From: Trinickia fusca | GTDB lineage: Bacteria; Pseudomonadota; Gammaproteobacteria; Burkholderiales; Burkholderiaceae | Reading direction: 5' to 3' | DNA: 64,000 nt | Assembly (NCBI RefSeq): GCF_003628145.1 | Contig: NZ_RBZV01000004.1 | Location: forward strand, 141,049-205,048 | Shown here: piece after piece, positions 17,005 through 25,085 of the stretch | How positions within the stretch are numbered: position 1 is the stretch's first letter | Layout: each line of letters starts with the position of its first letter | Program-made: the position numbers and the translations under genes | The notes under the pieces: generated by a model | Told to the model about the DNA's origin: nothing | Seen by the model: the letters and a program-made list of their open reading frames with translations, nothing else | Databases searched by the model: none

Positions 17005-17035
17005 GCTCGGCCGACCGCTCCCGCTTCACTCCGGC

Positions 17036-17055
17036 GGATTGATCGCTATCAATCC
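17036..17055. terminator. Inverted repeat between convergent genes
   Basis: Perfect 8-base stem GGATTGAT/ATCAATCC with a CGCT loop lies between the 96-residue gene (+) and mipA-like gene (-). No T-run follows on either strand, so it is only a weak candidate for a bidirectional terminator. Confidence 0.35.
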
Positions 17056-17105
17056 GTCCCCCCAGGCTTTGCCCACGAGACCTCTCCTATACCCAACGCG
17101 ATGCC

Positions 17106-17918
17106 TCAGAACGTGTAATTCACCGCGCCCTGCACCTGATAGTTGAATCTGCTCTTGACGATTGGGCTGCGTGACGCCGTGCCCGTGTACCTCATGATCT
17201 GGCCAGCTACCGTCGTGGACCAGTGTCGCGAAAACGTGTGAGTCCACTCGACGCCGGTACCCAGGGCGTATAGGCCACCGCCGGTCATATACGCCGGAAA
17301 CCCGGATTGCGCGCTTTGCGCAGGCGTCACGCCAAAGAATGTCTGGTTATATTTTGCGCTGCCAAAATGGGCCGCCGCGTTGACCGCAATTTTGTCGTTG
17401 AGCGCATTGAGCACGGTTGCGTCGGCCATCAAATGGTAGGTGATGCCCCGCTCACGCGCCGTCAATGGCAAATCGACAGACATATCAACGCTACCCCATT
17501 CGCCGAATCGGTAGCCGGTCGTCAGGCTCGCAAGCACAGCCCCTTTGATGTCCCCCATCCCCTTCAGGGCATCGGAGCCTTGGCCAAATTGCGTGTTCCT
17601 GGCCTTACGGCCCGCATCGTAGTTAAGCGCAGCACTCGCGAAAAAATTGAAGGGCAACGCCAGTTCATAACCGATCCCGCGCGAGGAACTGGCGAACAAT
17701 CCCCAGGGGGCCTTCGCGTCGAAAAGTATGACGGGCGCGAATTGATAAGTCTTGCTTCCCATGTAGCGCGGCCCGTAGCCACCGCCGACACCCACGCTGA
17801 GAGCGTAGCCGTTCCCCGCTTTTTCCGGCCCATTTACAACAGGTCCGCTTTCAGCGCGCGCGCCGCTTGAGATGAATAGGATCGTACCGAAAATCACCGC
17901 ATGCCTTTTGTTCATCAT
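17106..17918 (-). CDS. MipA/OmpV family outer-membrane protein
   Basis: About 270 residues. The signal peptide MMNKRHAVIFGTILFISSGA is followed by ARA and a mature beta-rich protein. Typical MipA/OmpV segments are visible: GGGYGPRYMGSKTYQFAPV, a middle YRFGEWGSVDMSVDLPLTAR, and a late VEWTHTFSRHWSTTV, with a C-terminal aromatic residue (NYTF) as expected for outer-membrane insertion. Start 17918 is chosen for its signal peptide; 17948 is an alternative. It is divergent from an RstA-like regulator, an arrangement common for this family, so the two-component system probably controls it. It may act as a murein-synthesis scaffold or an outer-membrane antigen/channel. Confidence 0.86.
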   Translation of the reverse strand: MMNKRHAVIFGTILFISSGARAESGPVVNGPEKAGNGYALSVGVGGGYGPRYMGSKTYQFAPVILFDAKAPWGLFASSSRGIGYELALPFNFFASAALNYDAGRKARNTQFGQGSDALKGMGDIKGAVLASLTTGYRFGEWGSVDMSVDLPLTARERGITYHLMADATVLNALNDKIAVNAAAHFGSAKYNQTFFGVTPAQSAQSGFPAYMTGGGLYALGTGVEWTHTFSRHWSTTVAGQIMRYTGTASRSPIVKSRFNYQVQGAVNYTF

Positions 17919-18237
17919 CGTCTTGGAGTTGATTGAAAGACGATGCATGGTATGGACACGCGATAGGCGCGTCTGTGAACGATTGGCGGGAATATGTGTA
18001 AACCTGTGACGCGTATCGCGTTCGATGGCGCATCGCGCCCGACGAATCGCCTTGTTCCTCTTGATGTGTATACACACTTTTTCACAAACCACCAACAAAA
18101 TCCCAGTGGTGTTGGGCGCATCGAAACGCTTACATTAGTCTCAAGTGACAACCGGGCGAATTCAGATGGGGCGCCGACCACCCTGCAAGCGTCACCTGCC
18201 CCTAAAATGCGCCATTCTGGACGCGGAAAGACGTGCC

Positions 18238-18945
18238 ATGCAAAGACTCCTTTTGATCGAAGACGACGAGAAGCTCGCGACGCTGATGTCCGAGTATCTC
18301 CGGCATTACGGCTTTGACGTGACCATCGCGAATGACGGCAATACCGCTGTCGAGCGTGTACAGAACGACACACCGGACCTCGTCGTGCTCGACGTGATGT
18401 TGCCGGGACTCAATGGCGTCGACGTTTGCAAGAGAATCCGTACTTTTTCGTCCGTGCCGGTGCTGATCCTCACGGCGCGCGGCGAATCACACGATCAGGT
18501 CTTGGGTTTGGAGATAGGCGCGGACGATTACGTGGTCAAGCCGGTCGACCCACCCGTATTGCTGGCGCGAATTCGTGCCTTGCTGCGCCGCGCTAAGGAA
18601 TCCACGCCAATGAGCACATCGGCCGAGCGCGATCCGCTGCGCTATGGCCGCCTTGCCATTTACGTGCAGGACCGAAAGGTGATTTGGCGCGATCAGCCGA
18701 TGGACCTGACGTCGACCGAACTCAACCTTCTGAACATACTTGCGTCCTCGCCGGGGGTTGTGCTGAGTCGCGACGCGATCTTGCAAAAGCTTCGAGGAAT
18801 CGGCTTCGACGGCATCGACCGTTCGACTGACGTCGGTATTTCGAAGCTGCGCAGAAAATTCGATGACTCCGCAGCCGAACCACGACGTATCAAGACTGTA
18901 TGGGGGCGAGGCTATTTGTTTGCTCCTTCCGAGTGGGAAGATTGA
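18238..18945 (+). CDS. OmpR-family response regulator, RstA-like
   Basis: 235-residue two-component regulator. The receiver domain has the acidic pair in LLIEDDEK, the phospho-acceptor in LVVLDVMLPG, and TARGE and VKPVD. The C-terminal winged helix ends RRIKTVWGRGYLFAPSEWE, which closely follows the RstA C-terminus. Start ATG at 18238, with GGAAAG 7 bases upstream; a longer upstream frame to 18145 lacks support. It probably regulates the divergent mipA-like gene. The histidine kinase follows after one base. Confidence 0.92.
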   Translation: MQRLLLIEDDEKLATLMSEYLRHYGFDVTIANDGNTAVERVQNDTPDLVVLDVMLPGLNGVDVCKRIRTFSSVPVLILTARGESHDQVLGLEIGADDYVVKPVDPPVLLARIRALLRRAKESTPMSTSAERDPLRYGRLAIYVQDRKVIWRDQPMDLTSTELNLLNILASSPGVVLSRDAILQKLRGIGFDGIDRSTDVGISKLRRKFDDSAAEPRRIKTVWGRGYLFAPSEWED

Positions 18946-18946
18946 C

Positions 18947-20257
18947 ATGCTTCAAATGTTGTTGCGGCTTTACGTGCCAGCGGCGCTTGTCATGGCCATT
19001 GCTGTCGTCGCGCTAAACAAGACGTTCGAATACACGTTTTCGGATTCTTTTGCGGCGCAGGCCCGAGAAACGTCAAGAGGCGAAATGCAGTTGATCGCCG
19101 AAGCGCTCAACTCGGCCCCGAGCTCCGGGCGCGAGGATCGAATGCAATCCGTGAGGGCGCTGACGGCCACGCCAATATCCTTGGTGCCGGCCGCATCGCT
19201 GAAACTCGATCGCGATCAGGAGAACCAGTTACGCCACCATCAGATAGTCGTCGCGATGCCGGACTGCACGAAATTCACGGTGCCGGACTGTACAAAATAT
19301 CTGTTGCTCGCCGACGGCAAAACGGTACTCCAGGCTCGCCAACTGGCGGAGCCACGTGCACTGCGCATGCTGAGCTACATCGGTTGGCCCATGCTCGCCC
19401 TGACCATGTTGCTCCCGTTGCTTACATGGGTACGCGTTTTGTGGAGGGATCTTGTAGTACTCACCAACGCCGCGCGAAAGTTCGGTAGCGGCGAGCTTAC
19501 GCAACGTGCGGTGGTAGGTAAGCGCTCGCATGTACGGCAGCTCGCGCTACAGTGGAACAGCATGGCTGAACGTGTTCAACGCATGGTCAATTACGAGCGT
19601 GAGCTGCTTCATGCCGTGTCACATGAGTTGCGCACGCCGATTTCGCGGATCGGCTTCGGGCTGGCGCTGCTTCGCAAAGAGTCCGAATTGGAATCCAATG
19701 GACATCGGATCGACAGCATTGCGGCTGACTTGCGGGAACTCGATGAACTGGTCAATGAATTACTGACGTTGGGTAGTCTCCAGCATGCTGCATCCAACCG
19801 TCCGCGAGTATCGGTTTCGGTTCGCGAACTGATCTACGACGCCGTGGAATCGTTCGCCGAAGAAATGCAGCGCGATCACATCGAATGCGAGCTGGATCTC
19901 GATCCAACGATTCAGGTCGTGCAGGTGGAACCAAGGCTGACTGCGCGGATGCTGATGAATCTTGTCAAGAACGCCATGAAATACGGCCACGGACGCATGC
20001 GGATCAGTACCCGAGCGGCAGAACATGGAACCTGGACCATTGTCGTCGACGACGACGGGCCCGGCATACCGCAATCCGAACGCTTGAATGTCTTCGAGCC
20101 CTTCTATCGACTTGATCAAAGCCGAACGCGGGAAACGGGCGGCTTTGGCCTCGGCCTGTCGATTGTCAAGACTGTCGTCGAAGCGCAGGGAGGCATCGTA
20201 TCCATCGACACGTCGCCGCTCGGCGGCGCACGATTAATACTGAGCATGCCGAAATAA
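18947..20257 (+). CDS. Sensor histidine kinase, RstB-like
   Basis: 436-residue inner-membrane kinase with two membrane helices (about residues 3-22 and 145-165) flanking a periplasmic domain. That domain contains two short CTK repeats, MPDCTKFTVPDCTKYLLLA, which put a cysteine pair in the sensing region. A HAMP domain follows, then the phospho-accepting histidine in HAVSHELRTPISRIGFGLAL (about residue 226) and a HATPase with NLVKNAMKYG, DDDGPGIP and GGFGLGLSIV. The signal is unknown; the cysteine pair could sense metal or redox state. Encoded 1 base after the RstA-like regulator. Confidence 0.92.
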   Translation: MLQMLLRLYVPAALVMAIAVVALNKTFEYTFSDSFAAQARETSRGEMQLIAEALNSAPSSGREDRMQSVRALTATPISLVPAASLKLDRDQENQLRHHQIVVAMPDCTKFTVPDCTKYLLLADGKTVLQARQLAEPRALRMLSYIGWPMLALTMLLPLLTWVRVLWRDLVVLTNAARKFGSGELTQRAVVGKRSHVRQLALQWNSMAERVQRMVNYERELLHAVSHELRTPISRIGFGLALLRKESELESNGHRIDSIAADLRELDELVNELLTLGSLQHAASNRPRVSVSVRELIYDAVESFAEEMQRDHIECELDLDPTIQVVQVEPRLTARMLMNLVKNAMKYGHGRMRISTRAAEHGTWTIVVDDDGPGIPQSERLNVFEPFYRLDQSRTRETGGFGLGLSIVKTVVEAQGGIVSIDTSPLGGARLILSMPK

Positions 20258-20389
20258 CCGGCATGCAACGAACCAGGAAACCGTCTCCTAAGCGAATGTA
20301 GACTTATATACGGGCAAAGCCCCAGCCCAGGACGATGCACTTTTTGAAAACCCGGCCAGTACGATCAGACCACTCTTTGCGAGAAAAAT

Positions 20390-20680
20390 ATGGCAATCGA
20401 CCTGTTCCAGATGTTCGAGAAGTTCCAAGATGAGTTCCTGAAATTCGACCGGGTGACATACAAGCTGAGTAGCCGACCGGACTTACATGCTTTCATCCTG
20501 CTGAACACGATCCAGCCGTCGGAGGACGAGATGATCGCCGACGCAGCGGAAAATTATATCTGGCTCGACATAGATTGCAGGGCGCTCGCCAAGGTCATTA
20601 CGGAAGCCCAAGTCATCGAACTCGTCCGCTGCGGGGTCTTCTATGACAAAGATGATGGTCGTCTTTCGATGATTGCGTGA
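20390..20680 (+). CDS. Hypothetical protein, 96 residues
   Basis: Small acidic soluble protein starting MAIDLFQMFEKFQDEFLKFD. It has an amphipathic helix at the N-terminus, a central segment HAFILLNTIQPSEDEMIADA, and a C-terminal helix (ALAKVITEAQVIELVRCGV) ending YDKDDGRLSMIA. No signal peptide or membrane segment. Start and codon use are reasonable. I do not recognise a family; it stands alone between the RstB-like gene and a toxin-antitoxin locus, so an accessory origin is plausible. Confidence 0.55.
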   Translation: MAIDLFQMFEKFQDEFLKFDRVTYKLSSRPDLHAFILLNTIQPSEDEMIADAAENYIWLDIDCRALAKVITEAQVIELVRCGVFYDKDDGRLSMIA

Positions 20681-20684
20681 GGGT

Positions 20685-20780
20685 CTAGTACGCCTGCAGG
20701 GGTGTCAGCCCTAGCGCGGCCAGGATCGCCACCGCGTCATCATGGAGTACGGCAATCTGCGCTTTGGCGTCGTCGCTCAC
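20685..20780 (-). CDS. Possible 31-residue third product of the toxin-antitoxin operon
   Basis: A GTG start 2 bases after the toxin stop opens a frame for SDDAKAQIAVLHDDAVAIL followed by AALGLTPLQAY. The sequence is helix-forming with sensible codon use and ends in TAG. It could be a real small protein, or the tail of a former antitoxin or other gene. No database search was possible. Confidence 0.35.
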   Translation of the reverse strand: MSDDAKAQIAVLHDDAVAILAALGLTPLQAY

Positions 20781-20782
20781 GA

Positions 20783-21073
20783 TTAATACCCCGCTTCCTT
20801 CTGGTGCCGGACCGCCAGAATCGTCACCCTATCGGCATCAACGCGATACCTGGCCACATAGCCGTTATCCCCGAAGTCGATGGGCCACTCCCGATACTGC
20901 TCGGGCAGATCCTCCACAAGACGTCCCATTCGAGGGTGCGCACCGAGGGCCTGTACGCCCTGTCTAATCGCTTCGCCAGCACGCCTCGCGGCCTCGATGC
21001 TCTTCGGCCGCAGGAAGTCGCGCAGCCGTTGCATGTCTCGGATTGCTGCTGGCGCGAAGATTACTTGTGGCAT
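20783..21073 (-). CDS. RelE/ParE-superfamily toxin
   Basis: 96-residue ParE-like toxin. The N-terminal helical hairpin (FAPAAIRDMQRLRDFLRPK) and C-terminal strands (GYVARYRVDADRVTILAVRH) give the standard RelE/ParE fold. ParE proteins usually inhibit DNA gyrase; RelE relatives cleave mRNA on ribosomes. The start overlaps the antitoxin stop by 13 bases, the usual antitoxin-first coupling. The length and the conserved RVTILAVRHQ ending suggest an intact protein. Confidence 0.86.
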   Translation of the reverse strand: MPQVIFAPAAIRDMQRLRDFLRPKSIEAARRAGEAIRQGVQALGAHPRMGRLVEDLPEQYREWPIDFGDNGYVARYRVDADRVTILAVRHQKEAGY

Positions 21074-21339
21074 TCAGGCGTGGGCAGCTCGTCTTCGGTT
21101 CCCCAGCCCGCAAGCCACTTATCGACCTCCGCAGCCGTCGCGTGCAGGCCGGTCGCCTGAAATTCATCCCATGCGTTGAGCGTCTCGCGATTCAACGCCT
21201 CCCGCTTCTCCTCGCGCTGGACGTACTGCTCGATGGCTTCACGCATAATCCAATGCGGAGTGCGCCGACGGGCTTCGGCCAGGTGCTGCACCCGCCCTTT
21301 CAGCTCATCATCGAGTTTGATGGATGTTGCCGTTACCAT
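21061..21339 (-). CDS. Ribbon-helix-helix antitoxin (CopG/ParD type)
   Basis: 92-residue antitoxin. The N-terminal ribbon-helix-helix is clear: TSIKLDDELKGRVQHLAEA then RRTPHWIMREAIEQYVQRE. The C-terminal part (about 50-92), rich in acidic residues and tryptophan, should neutralise the toxin. It probably binds its own promoter upstream of 21339 and represses the operon. First gene of the pair, overlapping the toxin by 13 bases. Confidence 0.87.
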   Translation of the reverse strand: MVTATSIKLDDELKGRVQHLAEARRRTPHWIMREAIEQYVQREEKREALNRETLNAWDEFQATGLHATAAEVDKWLAGWGTEDELPTPECHK

Positions 21340-22541
21340 GACGCGGCCTCTATAGCAAAAGGTAATACCTCCGACTACTATAGACCTGGTTGCTGCTGTA
21401 GTCCATGCTGCCCTGATATTTGCGAAAACCGATCGCGTCGTTCATGGCCTGCCGGGACGGCGTGGCGCTCGTACGCGTTGCTGCTTCGATGAGTCCGCCA
21501 CCCTGGCGCGCCGTTGCGCTTCCTGCCGTGCATCCCGGATGCCGAACCTCGATTCGATGTTCGACCATGATGTCGATCGCACGTCGCTTGAATTCTTCGC
21601 TATGAAGCCTCGCCGAGGGAATCGTCATTGAATACAGATACGGCTCAGATCCACGGTCCTGCGAAATACACTTCTGTTCAACCACGGCACGAACGTGTAC
21701 TCGTAGTAAGCGTGAGTAGAAACATGGATCCAGTGACTCAAGACGTTCGTCATAGCCCTTACCTGTGAATCGACAATCTCGCCGCCGTACGCGCTGCGTT
21801 CGTCGCATACGGTATGGCCGCGTATCGGCCATAGAGCAAAGGTAGGCCTGCTGCGTCTTCGACACCATCCTACAAACGATTCGCCTCGCCCCTGCATAGG
21901 CATGCCGCCCTCATACAAAGGTATATCCGTACGCGCCCCTAGGTCGAAGCGGCCTCGATCACTCGAAGCCGCCGATCGGCGCGTCGACGCCTATGCTGCG
22001 CGCTATACACCCACGGCGACTTCAACTCTTCGGCAGCGAGATACGATCAGCCGGACGGCCATTGGACAGCATGCACATGATCGGCACACGGGTATTACTC
22101 CTCGTGAGGCTAGCCGGAGAAGCGGGCCGATCGCGACCGCGCAGGATGACGATCGGGGAGCGTCGCCGGGTACGGTAAGGGCGGACGCGGCCTCGCTGAG
22201 GTTGAGTCGACATGGGCGCCTCTCGAGGAAAAAGCGATGAATGGCTTCGCATGATCGGGACAGACGAATCAATGCCGGCTTCTGGTTTTCATTTTCGGGC
22301 TTCGCCGGTCGCGTATGCCGATGACATCTTCACGATATAAGAGCGGCGCGCAATACACAAATCTACGAACAGGTGGCCCGCCTCGGACGAGAGCATGAGC
22401 CGATCATCCTTTCGTATAGGGCATCGGCCGATACGTTCGTATAGTGTCCGTTCCGTCGCTCGCGACCTAGACTACCCTCATAACGCGTGCCAGATGTCCA
22501 CCTGATCACGCTGCATCACCCGACGCAGCGAGGAGGGCCGT
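21340..22541. other. 1.2-kb stretch without a confident gene, probably decayed
   Basis: No frame here combines a start with ribosome binding site, normal codon use and a recognisable product. On the minus strand a piece reading SARLHSEEFKRRAIDIMVEH (about 21545-21625) resembles the first helix of IS3-type transposase OrfA, then degenerates. A second minus-strand frame, 21625-21918, contains SHWIHVSTHAYYEYTFVPWL and could be a fragment of a lost gene. Composition is less biased to G/C at third positions than the flanks. The last ~100 bases probably hold the promoter of the receiver gene at 22542. Confidence 0.45.
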
Positions 22542-22913
22542 ATGGGTGCCGGCCGAACCGTTTCGATCGTCGACGATGACGAGGCTGTCCGTCTGGCCGT
22601 CGCGAGCCTGGTTCGTTCATTGGGATGGAAGGCACAGCTGTTTGCGTCGGCCGAGGAATTCCTCGCTTCCGCGCACCTGAGCGACACGACCTGTTTGATC
22701 TCCGACGAGCGCATGCCGACCATGACCGGCACGGCCATGCACGATCGTCTCCTGCGGCGCGGCTATGCGATGCCGACCATTTTCGTCACCGCGTTTCCAA
22801 CGCCCGAACTGTGCGCGAAAATCGGCACGAATGCGGTACTAGCCGTCGTCGAAAAGCCGGTCGACGCGCAAACGATCGAGCATTGGCTCAACGTTGCGCT
22901 GAACCGGCCATGA
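22542..22913 (+). CDS. Single-domain response regulator (receiver only)
   Basis: 123-residue stand-alone receiver of the FixJ type with no output domain. Conserved residues are intact: VSIVDDDEAVR, phospho-acceptor in LISDERMPTMTG, FVTAF and the lysine in VEKPVD. A strong AGGAGGG lies before the ATG. Its 3' end overlaps the convergent FixJ-like gene by 26 bases. It probably serves as a phosphate sink or shuttle for the kinase at 25082, or modulates the two-domain regulator. Confidence 0.87.
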   Translation: MGAGRTVSIVDDDEAVRLAVASLVRSLGWKAQLFASAEEFLASAHLSDTTCLISDERMPTMTGTAMHDRLLRRGYAMPTIFVTAFPTPELCAKIGTNAVLAVVEKPVDAQTIEHWLNVALNRP

Positions 22914-23586
22914 CGTTCGGCTTCGCCATCCGCGGACAGACGCGCAGCGCTTCCGCCCTTCTGACGAGATCGGCCAGCGAGCGAGCGCCCATCTTCTTCA
23001 TGACCTGGCCACGATGAATCTTCACGGTGATCTCGCTGAGATTCATCGCCGAGGCAATCTGCTTGTTCAGCAGCCCGGCCACCACGAACTCCATCACCTC
23101 GCGTTCGCGCGGCGTCAGCGACTCAAACGAAGCACGCAGTGAGGCGATCGATCGTTCGGCAGCAAGACGCTCGCCGTCTCGCGTCAACGCGCTCGACACC
23201 GCATCGAGCATGTCCTGATCGCGAAACGGCTTGGCAAGGAAGTCGATGGCGCCCGCCTTCATCGCTTTCACCGTCATCGCAATATCGCCATGCCCCGTCA
23301 TGAATACGATCGGCATGCACAGGTGGCTTTTCGCCAACTCGTCCTGAAACGCGAGTCCGCTTTCGCCGCGCAACCTTACATCGAGCACGAGGCAACTAGG
23401 CGCGTCGTACTTCGGGAACGCGAGGAACGCCTGCGACGATTCGAACGTCTCGACATGCAATCCAATCGAGCGAAAGAGGCAGCTGAGCGCCAGCCGCATC
23501 GATTCGTCATCGTCCAGAACATAGACGACCGGCGGGTTGTCTCCTGCCGCGCAGCCGCACGGCGTCTGATCGGAACCCAGGCTCAT
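22888..23586 (-). CDS. FixJ/NarL-type response regulator (receiver + LuxR HTH)
   Basis: 232-residue transcription factor. The receiver shows VVYVLDDDESMR, phospho-acceptor in CLVLDVRLRGESG, FMTGHGD and AKPFRDQDML. The C-terminal LuxR-type helix-turn-helix reads SLTPREREVMEFVVAGLLNK with SEITVKIHRGQVMKKM. ATG at 23586 is chosen: AGGAAGG lies about 8 bases upstream and the receiver begins shortly after. Divergent from the binding-protein/kinase operon, it is the likely output regulator of that kinase. Confidence 0.92.
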   Translation of the reverse strand: MSLGSDQTPCGCAAGDNPPVVYVLDDDESMRLALSCLFRSIGLHVETFESSQAFLAFPKYDAPSCLVLDVRLRGESGLAFQDELAKSHLCMPIVFMTGHGDIAMTVKAMKAGAIDFLAKPFRDQDMLDAVSSALTRDGERLAAERSIASLRASFESLTPREREVMEFVVAGLLNKQIASAMNLSEITVKIHRGQVMKKMGARSLADLVRRAEALRVCPRMAKPNVMAGSAQR

Positions 23587-23942
23587 CCCATTCCCCTTCC
23601 TCTTCCCGGTGGGATCGCTGCTTGGTGACGGCAAGCCTCGTAACGATGCGATGCCGCGGGGTAGACGCTTACAGCGATCTCGCCGTGCCGGATCGATCCG
23701 ATCTTCTATCTTCTGTCTGACGAAGAGAATCGGATCGTACAAGCCGATGTTTTTGTCTGTTGTTTGCGAGTGGCCATGAGCGTTGCTGGCGGTCATTCTA
23801 CGCTCAAGAAATGTGCGGCAGCCGTGTCTTTAGGCGAGGCCGCTGGAATAGTATTTTGTTCGCAGGGTTACGCTGCGAGCAGCATGGTGGTTCGCCTTCA
23901 ATGGTGGTCAACTCGCCCCCGATGGGGCCGTTGGGGAGCGGC
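23587..23942. promoter_or_regulatory. Divergent promoter region between the FixJ-like regulator and the sensor operon
   Basis: 356 bases without a credible gene. It contains a self-complementary CGGATCGATCCG near 23691 and a related GAATCGGATCG near 23729, both plausible operator elements. Short frames entering the binding-protein gene from upstream lack ribosome binding sites. Confidence 0.45.
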
Positions 23943-25085
23943 ATGAGGGGCTTGCTTCTAGCATGGGTATGGGCATTCGCGTGCATGCCCTTGGGTACCA
24001 CGGCTCAGGGTTTGTCCACGGCCTCCGTACCCCAGTCCCCGGTCGCCGCCTGGCGGGGCTACCTGACCGAAGCGAAGCGCGTCGTCGACGCCGCGGCGCA
24101 ACCTGCTCCCCCTTGGAACGGGCCGCGCACCGGGCCACGCGCTCAACCCGGGAAACACCTCGCGGTAGTCGCCGAGGATTTGCGCAACGGCGGCATCCTC
24201 GGCGTCATCGACGGTGTGCTGGAGGCGGCCAAGGTCATAGGCTGGAGCGTGAAGATATTCGACTCCGGCGGCTCGCCGGATCTGCGATTGAAGGTGCTGG
24301 CGAATGCGCTGGCAAGTCGTCCGGACGGCCTCATCATCGTCGGCGGCGACGCACACGCGCTGCTGCCCGGCCTGCAGCCATTTGCCAAGCAGAGCCTCCC
24401 GATCGTCGGCTGGCATGTCGCAGCGAAGGCCGGACCGGTGCCTGGCACGCCTGTGGCGATGAACGTATCGACGGATCCGCTCGAAGTCGCGCGGGTCACC
24501 GCGCTGGCGGCCATCGTGCAGTCCGGTGGGCGCGCAGGCGTCGTCATTTTCACCGACTCCAATTTTCAAGTTGCGCAAGACAAGGCCGATGAAATGGCTG
24601 CGGTCGTACGCGCTTGCCGCAGCTGCACGTTGCTCGGCGTGCGCGACGTGGCGATCTCGCAATGCGAGGCACTGATGCCGGGCACGACACACGCCTTGCT
24701 CGCGCAGTATGGCAAGCGCTGGACCTATGCGCTGGCGATCAACGACATCTACTTCGACTACGCTGCCCCCGTTCTGACCGAGGCCGGCATTCCGAACGGT
24801 GCCATGGTGATGCTGTCTGCAGGCGACGGCAGCGAGTCCGCCTTCCTGCGCATCCGGCAAAGCACGTTCCAGACAGCCACCGTCGCCGAACCGCTGAATC
24901 TGCACGGCTGGCAGTTGATCGACGAGATGAACAGGCGCTTCGCTGGGGAACGCGTCACCGGTTACGTATTTCCGGTGCATCTCGTGACGGCGAGCAACAT
25001 CGACGCGGACGGCGGCGATCGCCTGCTCTACGATCCCGCCAACGGCTACCGCGACATCTATCGCCACATCTGGCAACGCCCGTGA
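23943..25085 (+). CDS. Periplasmic sugar-binding-protein-like sensor component (RbsB fold)
   Basis: 380-residue exported protein of the peripla_BP_4/ribose-binding family. The signal peptide MRGLLLAWVWAFACMPLGTT is followed by AQG. The fold is visible in KHLAVVAEDLRNGGILGVID, SRPDGLIIVGGD, TFTDSN-like VVIFTDSNFQVAQDK, and a late YALAINDIYFDYAAPVL. No ABC permease or ATPase is adjacent; instead the stop overlaps the start of a histidine kinase (GTGA). It is therefore likely to present a bound ligand to that kinase, as TorT or LuxP do. The ligand is unknown. Confidence 0.85.
   Translation: MRGLLLAWVWAFACMPLGTTAQGLSTASVPQSPVAAWRGYLTEAKRVVDAAAQPAPPWNGPRTGPRAQPGKHLAVVAEDLRNGGILGVIDGVLEAAKVIGWSVKIFDSGGSPDLRLKVLANALASRPDGLIIVGGDAHALLPGLQPFAKQSLPIVGWHVAAKAGPVPGTPVAMNVSTDPLEVARVTALAAIVQSGGRAGVVIFTDSNFQVAQDKADEMAAVVRACRSCTLLGVRDVAISQCEALMPGTTHALLAQYGKRWTYALAINDIYFDYAAPVLTEAGIPNGAMVMLSAGDGSESAFLRIRQSTFQTATVAEPLNLHGWQLIDEMNRRFAGERVTGYVFPVHLVTASNIDADGGDRLLYDPANGYRDIYRHIWQRP

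Noticed and set aside
21902-22240. 112-residue plus-strand frame in the gene-poor stretch
   Set aside because: Arg/Ser-rich shadow-like composition, no start signal, no family.
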